From positions 2,728,001 through 2,792,000 of the forward strand of contig VCCP01000003.1 in the NCBI GenBank assembly GCA_005765155.1: a stretch of 64,000 nucleotides of DNA. Reading direction: 5' to 3'. Each line of letters starts with the position of its first letter. Position 1 is the stretch's first letter. Both the position numbers and the translations under genes were made by a program. The notes beneath the pieces were generated by a model that ran no database searches, was not told where the DNA came from, and saw only the letters and a program-made list of their open reading frames with translations. This document shows positions 26,401-37,149 of the stretch, piece after piece. Source of the stretch: Zelopaecilomyces penicillatus. Taxonomy: Eukaryota > Ascomycota > Sordariomycetes > Hypocreales > Pseudodiploosporaceae.

Positions 26401-28171
26401 CCCCCTTATATACTTTAACTTATCTATTAATCAAATAATACCCTAAGACTCTAACTCTAATACTAATCTTAAAGAAGATTTCCTAGACTTATTATTAGCT
26501 ATTAAACCTTAATTTAAAGTTATAATCCCTAGCCTAACCCAATATTAAAAGAGTATATATTAACTATACTTACTTTAGATATATATATAACTTCTTATAT
26601 ACTTAAACCAAGGATTTCCTAGCTTAAATTCTATTTAAAAATCCTTAATAGAAAGGATCTTAATAATATTTCTTAAAAGGTATAATAAATTTCACTCTTT
26701 ATATATAATATTCTATTATTAATATATAAACCAATTATACTAAACCAATTATAATAGATAATCAATACTCTTAAACCTTAACTATAATAACTAAACTATT
26801 CCTATACTAATAATTAAATAATCCCTATTAATCTTATTTCTTTATAATCTTTCCTTAATCTATATTAATCTGATTTTATTATACCCTTAAGTATAGACCC
26901 ACTCTTAGATCTACCCTATACCTATACTAATCAGGACTAAATAAAGCTTATACTTATATACCTAAAACCTTTCCTTTCACTCTAAAAAACTCATTAAATT
27001 CCTATTAAAAACAGGAGTTCTTATAAATCATTTTAGTATTATAATACTATCTTTCTTTAACTTTCCTATTTATATAAATCTCTTCCTTATTTCATTATAT
27101 ATATATTTTATAATATTATATTAAATTAATTATACTCTTTTATTAATTCACTTTATTTTATAAAGATTAATTAATACCTTTAAAAGCTAATTTATTTATT
27201 AATACTAAATTATCTAGACTATATAATTAATACTATTATCCTAAAATCAATTTACCCTATCCCTTTTAAATTAAATCTATATCCTAGTAACTAAGGAACT
27301 ATTTAATCCTACCTATACCTATTAAATCTTATTAGGGTTTTCCTTTATTATTTTATTTATATCCTATTTTATTATATACTTAATCTTTAAAGTTAATAAT
27401 CAATATTTCTATAGATAAAGAGCAGTAAATATATTTAAGAAATCTAGAATAATTAATCCCTTTGATTCTTTAATCCAATCCTTTCCTAAGAAAGTCACTT
27501 ACTTCCCCTTATCCTCTAGCTTAAATTAATAGCTATAAAATCCTCTCTACCTATAATCTATATATCTATCCTATTTATAATTCAAATAATATTTATTATA
27601 CTTACCTAGGATTAAAATACATAGATAATATAACTATATAATATACTCCCTAATAGCTATAATAATAATCAAGAAGGATTATATATAATAGGAATATAAG
27701 ATCAGATTAATAACCCTATAATAACTAATAAATAAAGAATAGATCCTCTTTTTTTATTTTATTAAGGTATTAAAGAAATACTTATAAATATACTTTATTT
27801 CAGCTAATATAAATATAGAGTAAGGTACTTAGGTTTTTATAATAGACTTTAATATAGGATATTCTTAAGTATTATAGAGATTATCTTTTTAGAAATATTT
27901 TTTAGGACTTCAGCCTTTAGCTAGCTATATAAGAGTACTAGATATATCTTTTATAAACTCAATAGCAAAGAACACCTTATAATAGAGAGAGTAATTTATC
28001 CAGCCTATATTCACCCCCCTTAGAATCTATACTTTAAATATTATCTAAATCTAAAAACAAGAAAGAGAATTAGTATTAATTTATAAAGATTAAATAATAT
28101 TAAATTAGAAAGGCCTTATAACTTATTATCACTTCTATTATAAAAGATAATTCAATACTATTAAAGAACTT
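26400..28171 (+). other. A1 region after integrase, possible further ORF
   Basis: This region of about 1.8 kb is shared with A3 (58400-60188), so it belongs to family A and is not a nested insertion. Two plus-strand frames near 27760-28130 give protein-like text when TAA/TAG are read as Gln, so the coding frame cannot be chosen by eye. No domain is recognised. Confidence 0.4.
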
Positions 28172-28234
28172 AATATAATCATTCTATAATAAAGTAATTT
28201 TATAAATAATTATATTATATAGAATGATTATATT
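28172..28234. repeat. 17-bp perfect inverted repeat in family A
   Basis: AATATAATCATTCTATA (28172-28188) pairs perfectly with 28218-28234 across a 29-base loop. A3 has the same structure at 60189-60205/60235-60251, where mutations in both arms keep the pairing. It sits between two ORF-like regions. Confidence 0.8.
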
Positions 28235-28740
28235 TATAATAGAACTAATATTAGGGAGCTAAGAATAAATATTACCTTAATCAGTTTTTATAATTAAATA
28301 ATACCTATATTAAAAACTTAAAGAGAATAAGAGATAGATTAATAATCCTAAAGTTAAGAGAGCTAAGTTATAAGATAAAGGAGGAAAAGTTATAAGAGCT
28401 AGAAGATAGCCCCTTTAAAAAGTATATAAACAAAAACATATATCACTCACTAGCTATAAATCACTATTAAGTATAATAAAAAGCTATACTTTAAAGGAAG
28501 AGCTGCCTATAATAAAAGATATCTTTAATTAAGTGATTATATATAATTATAAAGGATTGCTAATTTAAACCCTTATATACTTATAAAGCTCTCTCTTATA
28601 AAGAGATACCTTATATATATCACTCTCTTCTATCTCTATTACCTCCCCTAATATCTATACTATCTTATTTTATTCCCTTAATTTCTATTATTATTTAATT
28701 ATACCCCTATCTAACTCCTTATTAATATATAATATTAAAA
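28235..28740 (+). other. A1 spacer, no gene seen
   Basis: Mixed AT-rich sequence between the hairpin and the downstream ORF region. I see no recognisable frame or motif. A3 covers only its first part, up to the D insertion, and matches there. Confidence 0.5.
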
Positions 28741-31200
28741 TAATAAAGAATTTCTAGATTACTTATACCCTTCCTTTAGGCAAGTATTAATAATATAAGC
28801 CTTATTATTATTATAGGAGTAGTATAGCTTAAAGAAGGTATAGATTTATTTTATAAATATACTAATAAATATACTATATTTATAATAAACCTAGGGTTTT
28901 CTAAGTAATCCTATTTTATAATCCTTTAATAAGACTAGCCTAATCCACTATTAACCCTCCCTTAGAATTTTAATATAAATACCCTAGATTCAATGATATA
29001 TAGCTTTATCTTTACTATATAGCTATTTCCTTAAGGCCTATAAGAATAGAATTAAAGTAATCATCTAATCAAGCTCTATCAACTATTATATATATTAAAG
29101 AATAAAGATTAGACTATTAATTTTATATTATACCCTTTACTTTAAATCATACTTTATAGTATCTCTAATAATATATTTATAGCCCCTAGAATAATATATA
29201 TTTTTAAATCAAAGAAACACTTCTATATATATATAGATCTCCCTAATATTTTATATAAATTTAGATCTTATAATTATTTAATATTTAATACCTATAGTTA
29301 TCTTAATAAGCTAGCTATCTTCTATAAGAATATATTTAATAAATGATTCTTTATTAGATTTATTAATTATAAGAATATATACTAATATTCCTTTATTTAG
29401 GATCAATTTAAAGACTAGCTTTATATCTTTAACTTATAAGCAGATAGATAAATATATTATACTAAAAAGTTTATATATCTATAAAGGTAAATACTTTTTA
29501 AGCTTAATCTCCCCTATAACTTTATATTTATTATTATTCTATATATAAAGTAAATATAAGATTAGGAGTATAGCTATCTATCTTTCTTCTAGATCTATAT
29601 TATTATTAAAGAATTAATTAGATTTTATTCTTATCTTAATCAAATTAAAGAAGATTTAAATAAGATTAAATAATCTTATAATAATATATTTTATCTACTC
29701 TTTAATAATCCCTTCTATTTATTACTAAGAGATTAATACCTATTTAATAGTTTAAACCAGCCTATATCTAGCTATATACTTAGAGTAAGTAGTACTATAC
29801 TATATCTTATTACCAATAAATTAGATATAGCTAAATACTTATAGAGCTTTTACTATACCACCCTATAGGATCTTAATAATTAAATAATCTATAATCAAGG
29901 TATAGATAAAGCACTCTATTTTACTTATCTAAGAGATACTATACTATTCTTAATTAATAGATATACCTTATCTATACTATATAATAACTCTAGAGTCTTC
30001 TATATACCTATAGGAAATAGCCTACTTATACTATTTATATAGATTATTATAGTATTACCTATTTACTCTATTAAAGTATAGAAACCTATACTCTTTAAAG
30101 CTATTATCAACTAATAATTAAATAATAAATTTAAGTATAATAAGATAATTAAGCCTAAGGTAATTAAGATTATTAATATAATTATTATTAAGGAAGCTAA
30201 ATTGATTATAACTCAGCCTAATAATAATCAAGTAATAGCACCCTAATAATATTCTTTAAAAGCTAATAGGAATAGATTATTCATTACTTATTTAATTTCT
30301 AGGCTCTTATTCAGGCTTAATTTATTTATATATAATAATACTAAGGATACTTAAGGATTATCTAATTAAGATTTATTAAATAAGAAGTTAAAGTTAATAT
30401 TAATATAGCTTATATTATATTTAAATCCCTAGAAATAGATTATCTTTAAGAAATAGATAGCTAAATCAATTTCTCTAAGTATCCCTATAGCCAACTTAGA
30501 TAAAGATACTAATACTTCTAGGGATATTATTATAACCCTAAGGCGATTTATTAACAGGAACCTAGATAAGATATCTTAATCAGATAATAGGTATCTTTCT
30601 TATAAGCAGACCAACCCTCCTAGCAAAGAAAAGAGAAATCCAGAAAAGAAGCAGAGAAGCTAATAAAAGGAATTAGACCCTTAGCCCCCTCTATACTATA
30701 TACCACCAATTCGATCTATAAGATATAAGGGAGAGACCACTGCTTAAATAGGCACTGGTTTACCTTTATAATACTTAGGAGTAGCAGAGTATATTATAAC
30801 TATTAAATTCACTAAGAAGATAGATAATATATTCCTTATCAAAAGGCCTATACTATATATCAAATACTCTAATAGTTATATTAATCTTTATTCTAATAGA
30901 ATAGTTATAGAAGGGACTCTTTAATATATTAAAGAGATAATAAAAGCTTCCTTTAATAGGCTAATAACTCAAGCTATTCAATCTAATAGATCTAAATACT
31001 ATACTATATAAGCATAATCAATAATATCTCTATCTATAGGTTAAGTAGTAGAGTTAAACACTCTAGGGATATTAAAGGAGTTAAAGGGATTAAATATTAA
31101 GGGAATACTTAATTAAGGATAGATAAAAGAGAAGAAATAAAGTATATATATATAGGTATCTAAAGATTATATTTAAATACTATTGCTTGATTGATTATAA
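28740..31200 (+). pseudogene. A1 large post-pol ORF region, function unknown
   Basis: From about 28740, and best from 29220 to 30750, the plus strand reads as long protein-like text with stops only at TAA/TAG (former Gln or Trp). There are stretches such as FKDQLYIFNLQADRQIYY and, near 30600-30700, a polar Lys/Glu/Pro-rich tail (PPSKEKRNPEKKQ), then further frame to about 31170. It reminds me of neither protease, RT nor integrase. It could be an extra ORF of family A, a captured host fragment, or a further insertion. Only A1 covers it in this window, so conservation cannot be tested. Confidence 0.45.
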
Positions 31201-31250
31201 ATATTGCCTAACTTAATAATAGGGTTATCTTCAATATTCACTGAAAGGGT

Positions 31251-31647
31251 TTTAATAGCTAGATTAAATACACCCCCTTACTAATTAACTAAGCCATAGC
31301 TATATAAGCTATACTTAAAGGGATTAAACTATATAAGTAGATAGACTATATCTAGACTATTTGAATAGCTAGATATTATTGAATTTAAGTTTTTTTTTCT
31401 CTCTTCTACCTAAGAATTTTCTAATATATTCAAAAGACTAGCTATTAAAAAGCTATCTTCTTTATCTGATCAGTTATAGGATGATTAATTGATCCCTTAA
31501 GTTCAATTTATTATATCGCTGCTTTATAGCTTTTCTTGCCTATTCAATCCTTATGGACTACACTGGCTATATAACTATCTTAAAATCACCCTGCAGTTCT
31601 ATAGGTGGTGTTGGTATTATTATATGTGTTGTTTTCCCTCTATTAAA
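31251..31647 (+). repeat. A1 3' LTR
   Basis: 397 bp, the same length as the 5' LTR. A short purine tract (GAAAGGG, 31243-31249) precedes it and CTAG (31648-31651) follows. The first half is heavily mutated and the second half retains many CG/CA/TG sites (ATCGCTGCTTT, CCTGCAG, GGTGGTGTTGG). Confidence 0.92.
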
Positions 31648-31651
31648 CTAG

Positions 31652-32780
31652 ATAGCATTAATTATATAGCTATCTAACTGCTTTATCAATCCTAAAAGAA
31701 CCTTAATAGGAAATCTCTATAGACTTTATTATAGATTTACCTAAATCAAGAATAAAGAATAAGATATATAATAGTATTCTTATTATTATAGATAGATATA
31801 TAAAATTTTTATTATTTATCCCTATAATAAAGTATATTACTAGCAATAATCTAATAACCTTATTCTTAAATTATATATTTAAATATTTCAGAATACTATA
31901 AGGAATTATATTAGACTATAGTATAGTATTTATAAGTATATTCTAGAAAACATTCTATTACTTATTAGCTTATAAGCAGCAATTAAGCATTATATTCTAC
32001 CCATAGATAAATAAGCAGATAGAATAGATAAACTAGATAATCAAATACTACCTATAAAGCTTTATTAATAAAGATTAGCTTAATTAAACCATAAGACTAT
32101 TATTAGCCTAGTTCTACTATAATACAGTATAATACAATACCATAGGAGAATCCCCAGCTTACCTACTATATAGCTATAAGCCAATAACACCAGTATAAGA
32201 TAGAATTCAATTAAAAGGATTATATAAAGGCTCTAGGGAAAGAATCCAGGAGCTATAAGCAAGCTATAATATAGTAATAAAGGCATTAAAAAGGGTATAT
32301 TAACAGTATGAAAAGTGGTATAATAAGAAAAGATAAGAAAAGCAATTTAAAGTTAATAACTAAATAATAATTACTATAAAATACCTCAAGCTAAAATATC
32401 CTATAAGGAAGTTAATAAAGAAATTTATAGGCCTTTATTAGATTAAAAAGTAGATAGGAAGCAATAGCTTGACTTATCAACTCCAGCTATCAGATTTAAT
32501 TAGGATATATAATATATTCAATATTATAAACCTAAAGGTATATAATAATAGGGGTGAACTAAGTAAGCTAGAAGATAACTCTTTTATATTAAAATAATTC
32601 TATATAATAGAAAAAATCTTAATATATAAATAGAATAATAAGCAATAAATATACTATATAAAATAAAAGAATTATAATAATAAGAATAACTATTAGCTAA
32701 GTAAGAGGGATTTCTTAGATTATATAATAATATATAAATATAAAGCTTTCTTATTAAAAACCTAATTGCTAAGGAGTAGA
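31652..32780 (+). pseudogene. B2 pol part 2: integrase core and chromodomain
   Basis: Integrase resumes directly after the A1 TSD. Visible are KSRIKNKIYNSILIIIDRYI (the D-x-V-VDR-TK core), a YxINKQIEQINQIIKYYL segment matching YHPQTDGQTERVNQ-LE-YLR, and ESPAYLLYSYKP matching SPF-L-YG--P. At about 32590-32770, VEKILIYK, then YYIK-KNYNN, then LDYIIIYKYK matches the chromodomain pattern (VEKILDHR...YLVKWKGY...ELIQEY), the aromatic Trp positions now being stops. Chromodomains bind H3K9-methylated chromatin and steer integration into heterochromatin, which fits where this element lies. Confidence 0.85.
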
Positions 32781-32829
32781 AGTCTTTGATAGTATTAATA
32801 AAAGCTAAGTAAATTATTTTCTTAAACAC

Positions 32830-35298
32830 TAGAATCCCTTAAGTGATTACATTAGTAATTATCCTTATTATTATTATTATTATCACTTTCACTATTATCC
32901 TTATTAAAGAAACTTAATTCCAAAGCTATATTAGAAAGACCATTTAAAGCAGCCTCTATATTAGCCTAACTATTAAATATAATATAAGAGGGAAGGATTA
33001 CTAACAATAATATAAAAGCATTATTAATATACACCTATATAATTATTAATAGCTATATTAAGCTTAACTATATATCAAAACTAATATTATATTACTAAGC
33101 CTGAATATTTATAATAACTTAAAGAGAATTAATCTAATCTAATACTAATTAAGTCTAAAAATTTAAAGCACTCTTTATAAGAAAAGTTTTATCTTTATCT
33201 ATATTTTATTATACTTTAATATAAGTAAGAGTAGTTATTAGCTTTTAGTATATATAGCTAAGCGCTTATTTAATCTTACCTTATATATACTAAAACATCT
33301 TCTAAGAAGTATTAGTAAAGAAGCAGCTATAAAGAATAAAGAGAGCAGTACCAAATCAAGCTTTAACTACATCCTATATTAAATAAGATTATATATAAAT
33401 ATATAATAATTTACTATTACTCTATAATAGAAATAGTTATTATCTATATAGTATAAACACTAGAGTTTAATAGCTATAGAGCAGTTATTAATAACTTTAA
33501 ATTCAAAGCTATAATAGAATATAATATATATTCATCCTATTAATAAGGTTTAAGCTATTTAGCCTTTTTAGGTTTTAGAATAGGATTAGCTATTAGATTC
33601 TATTTAACCTATATAGCTATATAATACTAATAGACCTTAAGATAGCTATATAAGTATTAATAATAGCTAAGCAATTATAATAATAAACCTTATTTAATTA
33701 TATTATTAATTATTTACTTATAATATAGGATTAGACTCCTAATAGCTTATTAGCTATTAGATAAATACTATTATTATCTAATATACTTAATAATAGATAA
33801 GCTATTAATAATAGCTAATATATCTACCTTAATAGGACTTTACTTAAGAGATATCTTACTAAGTATTATCTTCTTCTTAGAAGGTATCTTATTAGATATT
33901 ATATTCTTTATAGCTAAAGGGTTCTTAGGAATATAAACAGATATAGCTACTATTATAACCTTAATAATAGAAGATATAGGATACCTATCACTAAAGGGAG
34001 GGAATAGCTTAGATACTATATAGAGTTATCTATTAATAATAGATAAAGCTAAAGACTTAGAAATAATAGAGAAGAAGATAAAAATACTATATACTATAAA
34101 AGAGACTATAATAGTATTAATATTAAAAAGTGATTTAGAATTATTAAAAGAACTATAAAGCTAAAAGTTAATAGAAAAGAAATAATAAGATAGAACCTAA
34201 AAAAGACTTACTAGCAAAAAATAAAGAAAATACTTAAAGAAGAATCAGGATTAATTAACTTCCTAATCCTTTTATTATCTATCTTATCCCTCTCTTTATC
34301 TCTCTTACTACTAATATTATCCTTAAGGACTTAATCTATATAGTCTTTATAAGAGTCTAAATCCCTATAATACTATTAAGCTTAGAAGTAATATAAGAAG
34401 AGAAGCAGCTATTAATCAGCTATCAGCTAATAACTAAGGAATATCCTAAGAGAAATAGAAAGATAAATCATTATTAAAGTCTATCTCCTTTACCTTATTA
34501 AATAAATCATTATCATCAGATCCTATAAAAGTAGAAGACTTAGGAAAGGATTTCTTAGTCTTAATTAAAGCCTTAGATAAAACCAGAGACTTAATAATAG
34601 AGATTTTAAATATAATTAATACTAATATAGAAGAACCCTTTATAATAGCTTTCTTAGCAATAATCATTATTAGACACTCAGTCTTATAATACTTATATTA
34701 TAGTTATACTACTATTTCTTTATTAGCCTTTCTTTACTTCTTATTATTTATACTAGACCCAAAGATCCTTAATAATCTAATACTAAGCAAAGCCCTAAGA
34801 GATAAGAAAGCCTATACTAGCAGAAAGCTACTACTATATAAGATTAGCTATAAAAAGGTATAAAGAAGAAGGTGATTGATCTATCACTTCTTAGTAGATC
34901 AAGAAAACAAAACAGCCCCCTTATTATTAAATAAACTAGGAAAGTCAATACTATAAACAGGGAAGAAGCTAGGAAGCTGTTTATATATAATAAGTATATT
35001 TCTAATACTTCTATAAATCTAATATATTACCTAAATCCTTAGCCTTAAAGAGATAATACTATATAAAGAAATCAGTTAGTAATAAGGCTTCTTTTAGAGG
35101 AGTTATAAGATAGAGGACTTCTTATAAAGTATAAAGAGCCTATATATAGAGATTTATAAAGAAGAAATAGAATCTATTAAAAGTTTTACTTTTAATTAAT
35201 TATAGTTTCTTTATTAATAGCTAGGCTGGTTAGCTATTTATAGTTATATAATTATAGTAATAAAGCTGCTATTAGTTATTAGGGCTAAGGGTAGCCCT
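32830..35298 (+). pseudogene. B2 post-chromodomain ORF region, function unknown
   Basis: About 2.4 kb lies between chromodomain and polypurine tract. The most protein-like pieces are around 33800-34170 (hydrophobic LSIIFFLEGILLDIIFF, then a charged, Leu-rich, possibly coiled-coil part such as LELLKELQSQKLIEKK) and around 34500-34640 (PIKVEDLGKDFLVLIKAL, then DLIIEILNIINTN). Both are in sense with pol. The DNA is present in both B copies with no length change. I recognise no family. An envelope-like or accessory protein, or an unusual 3' gag, are possibilities only. Confidence 0.5.
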
Positions 35299-35316
35299 AA
35301 AGGAAGGGGGGTATAC
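35299..35316 (+). other. B2 polypurine tract
   Basis: AAAGGAAGGGGGG at 35299-35311, then TATAC, directly precedes the 3' LTR. This is the expected primer site for plus-strand DNA synthesis. B1 has a slightly diverged version at 6394-6415 (minus strand). Confidence 0.85.
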
Positions 35317-35530
35317 TATCAGGACCCTAAAGAGGCCCTGCAGAGAACCTATATTATATAGGCTAGGAATATATATATCTATAGAGAGGGCCTTCTCCTT
35401 TAAGAAAAGGAAGAAGGCCAGAGATCAAGCTTCTAGTTATCTGCTATCTACCTGCTTATATACAACAAAATTAATACCATTCCTAACCTTCTTCACTCTC
35501 TTCACAACCTCCTGACCTCAGTCCTTAACA
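35317..35530 (+). repeat. B2 3' LTR with strong hairpin
   Basis: 214 bp, TATCAGGACCC to CCTTAACA; the least mutated B LTR, with an intact CA end. Inside, 35389-35419 forms a long hairpin (GGCCTTCTCCTTT against AAAGGAAGAAGGCC with one bulged base) that is kept in all four B LTRs. GCTAG (35531-35535) is the right TSD. Confidence 0.93.
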
Positions 35531-35535
35531 GCTAG

Positions 35536-35702
35536 ATAGGATTATATAACTTCTATTAATTAATTAATAATAAGACTTATACTTAAGCTAAGTTATTTTT
35601 CCTTTATACCCTTTAGGTATAAAGGCTATTAAAGCCTGGATAATTAATGGTTTTCTAGGTTATATATTATAATTAAATACCTAGGTATCTGATTCTATTA
35701 TA
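35536..35702 (-). repeat. C2 3' LTR, main part
   Basis: This continues the 27 bp at 14225-14251; together they make 194 bp, equal to the 5' LTR at 42497-42690. B2 split it at GCTAG. On the minus strand a polypurine tract (AGAAGGGGAGA, within 35706-35720) lies just inside. Confidence 0.9.
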
Positions 35703-37140
35703 ATTATCTCCCCTTCTAAGGGTAATATCCTAATATCTTAGTTATATATCTATTGCCCTATAATAGATTTTCCCTATTATTATTATTTTATTATTCTAGA
35801 ATTTTTATTTTTTTAGAACTTAGATTTAGTATATTCTTTTTATTTATTTATAATTATATTTTCTATTATACCTCTCTTACTTATCTCTCTTATTTTATCA
35901 CTCTCTTACTACCCCTTTACTATATTACTATATCTCTTAAAAGATCTATCACCTAAACCTATATAGCTATAAAGTAACTAGATTATATTAAGCTAATCAT
36001 TATAGAATATATATAGTATATATATTATATATAAATAACTATAATAATAGATACTAAGGTAATAAAAGGGTAGATTAAGCTTAATAAGATAATACTGATC
36101 TAGTATTTATTTACTGATATTAAGTTAATATATTACTAATAGTATAATAATAGGAATAATATCTAATAATAGTATATTAACTTATACTATTTAAATAGGT
36201 TTTATTAATAATTTAATAATATTTAAACCTATAGCCCTTATATTAGGTAATACCTAAGAGCTAAGTAATATACTTGATTTTTTGGATATAATGCTTAGTA
36301 TATATATCCTTAATAAGGATAATGATTATAATAAGAATAGCTCTCTTATTTTTATAGATGAATTCATTTAATAGATTATTAATATATTGCTTAAGCTTTA
36401 CTATATCTTTAAGTTAACTAAGATTATATATTATTAGGCTTATAGTATTACTAATCCTACTAAGGCCTAAGTTAAAGCTAATAAGGCTTATAAAGAGAAA
36501 GAGAAGGCCTATTAAATATTACTAGCTATTTAATAGCCCTACCCTTAAGAATAGCAGGATATTTAAGTAAATCTATAAATATTTTATTTATATTTTAATA
36601 CTGATTTAATAATAAGCTATTTAGGCTTAATAGACAAATCTTAAGGCCTTATATTATATTAATTTAATTAAATAGAAAACTATATAAAGCCTTTATCTTA
36701 TTTAGATAAATACTAGCTTTATATTTTAATAGTATACTAAGTATATGGCTTATATTACTATTATTACTATAATATAGGAGAATAAGTTAATATTAGATAA
36801 GCTTAATAATAAGCTTAAGTATATATAGCTATTTAGTTATATATAGCTATTTAGTTTTAAATAAGTATAGCTTAGGGTTTATTAATATATTATTAAGCTA
36901 TTAGCTTTAGTCTTTGGTTTCTGGTTTTATTTTATAATAGAAGGCTTTTTATTATACTATTTATACCCTTTCTTTACCTTTTTACTACCTGCTTATAATA
37001 GGTTAAAAGATATAAAATAAAATATTATTCTCTAATATATGATTTTTGAATTCTTTTTGCTTATGATTATAATTCTATAGTATTTTTATTCTATTATACT
37101 ATACCTTTATCTAGCTTATACTTTTTTTTTGCTTGGTTCT
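35703..37140 (-). other. C2 3' region between chromodomain and LTR, possible plus-strand ORF
   Basis: About 1.4 kb, conserved in C1 (4749-6170). On the minus strand I see no domain. On the plus strand, 36240-37020 gives a more protein-like reading with only TAA/TAG stops, including the charged segment KANKAYKEKEKAY near 36470-36515. An 18-bp tandem duplication (36822-36858) is present here but not in C1. A small plus-strand open frame at 35753-35956 is low-complexity and I do not regard it as a gene. Confidence 0.4.
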
Positions 37141-37149
37141 TTTTAAATA

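Larger units (their letters stand above)
18356..31647 (+). mobile_element. A1: 13.3-kb Ty3/gypsy element containing solo LTR E1
   Basis: Two 397-bp LTRs (18356-18752, 31251-31647) flank the element, with a 4-bp TSD CTAG (18352-18355, 31648-31651) in the B2 integrase. Without E1 it is about 12,834 bp, large for Ty3/gypsy, because about 4.9 kb follows integrase. Order: LTR, leader, gag-like, protease, RT, RNase H (split by E1), integrase, long 3' region, LTR. It is the best preserved A copy and keeps many CAA codons that are TAA in A2 and A3. LTR termini are TTTRAT...ATYAAA rather than TG...CA. Confidence 0.92.
14252..35530 (+). mobile_element. B2: chromodomain Ty3/gypsy element interrupted by A1
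   Basis: LTRs lie at 14252-14465 and 35317-35530, with a 5-bp TSD GCTAG (14247-14251 and 35531-35535) inside the 3' LTR of C2. Subtracting A1 (13,292 bp) and its 4-bp TSD gives 7,983 bp, identical to B1. It is in the opposite orientation to B1, so the two form a giant inverted repeat. It keeps more CpA and CpG sites than B1, especially near its right end, so it has suffered less RIP. Confidence 0.93.

Noticed and set aside
32584..32829. 81-codon minus-strand open frame
   Set aside because: Antisense to the B2 chromodomain; Tyr/Ile/Leu-rich, as expected from AT-rich shadow frames.
35753..35956. 67-codon plus-strand open frame next to the C2 LTR
   Set aside because: Low-complexity Leu/Phe/Tyr/Ile composition with no motif; C1 has stops at the same place.
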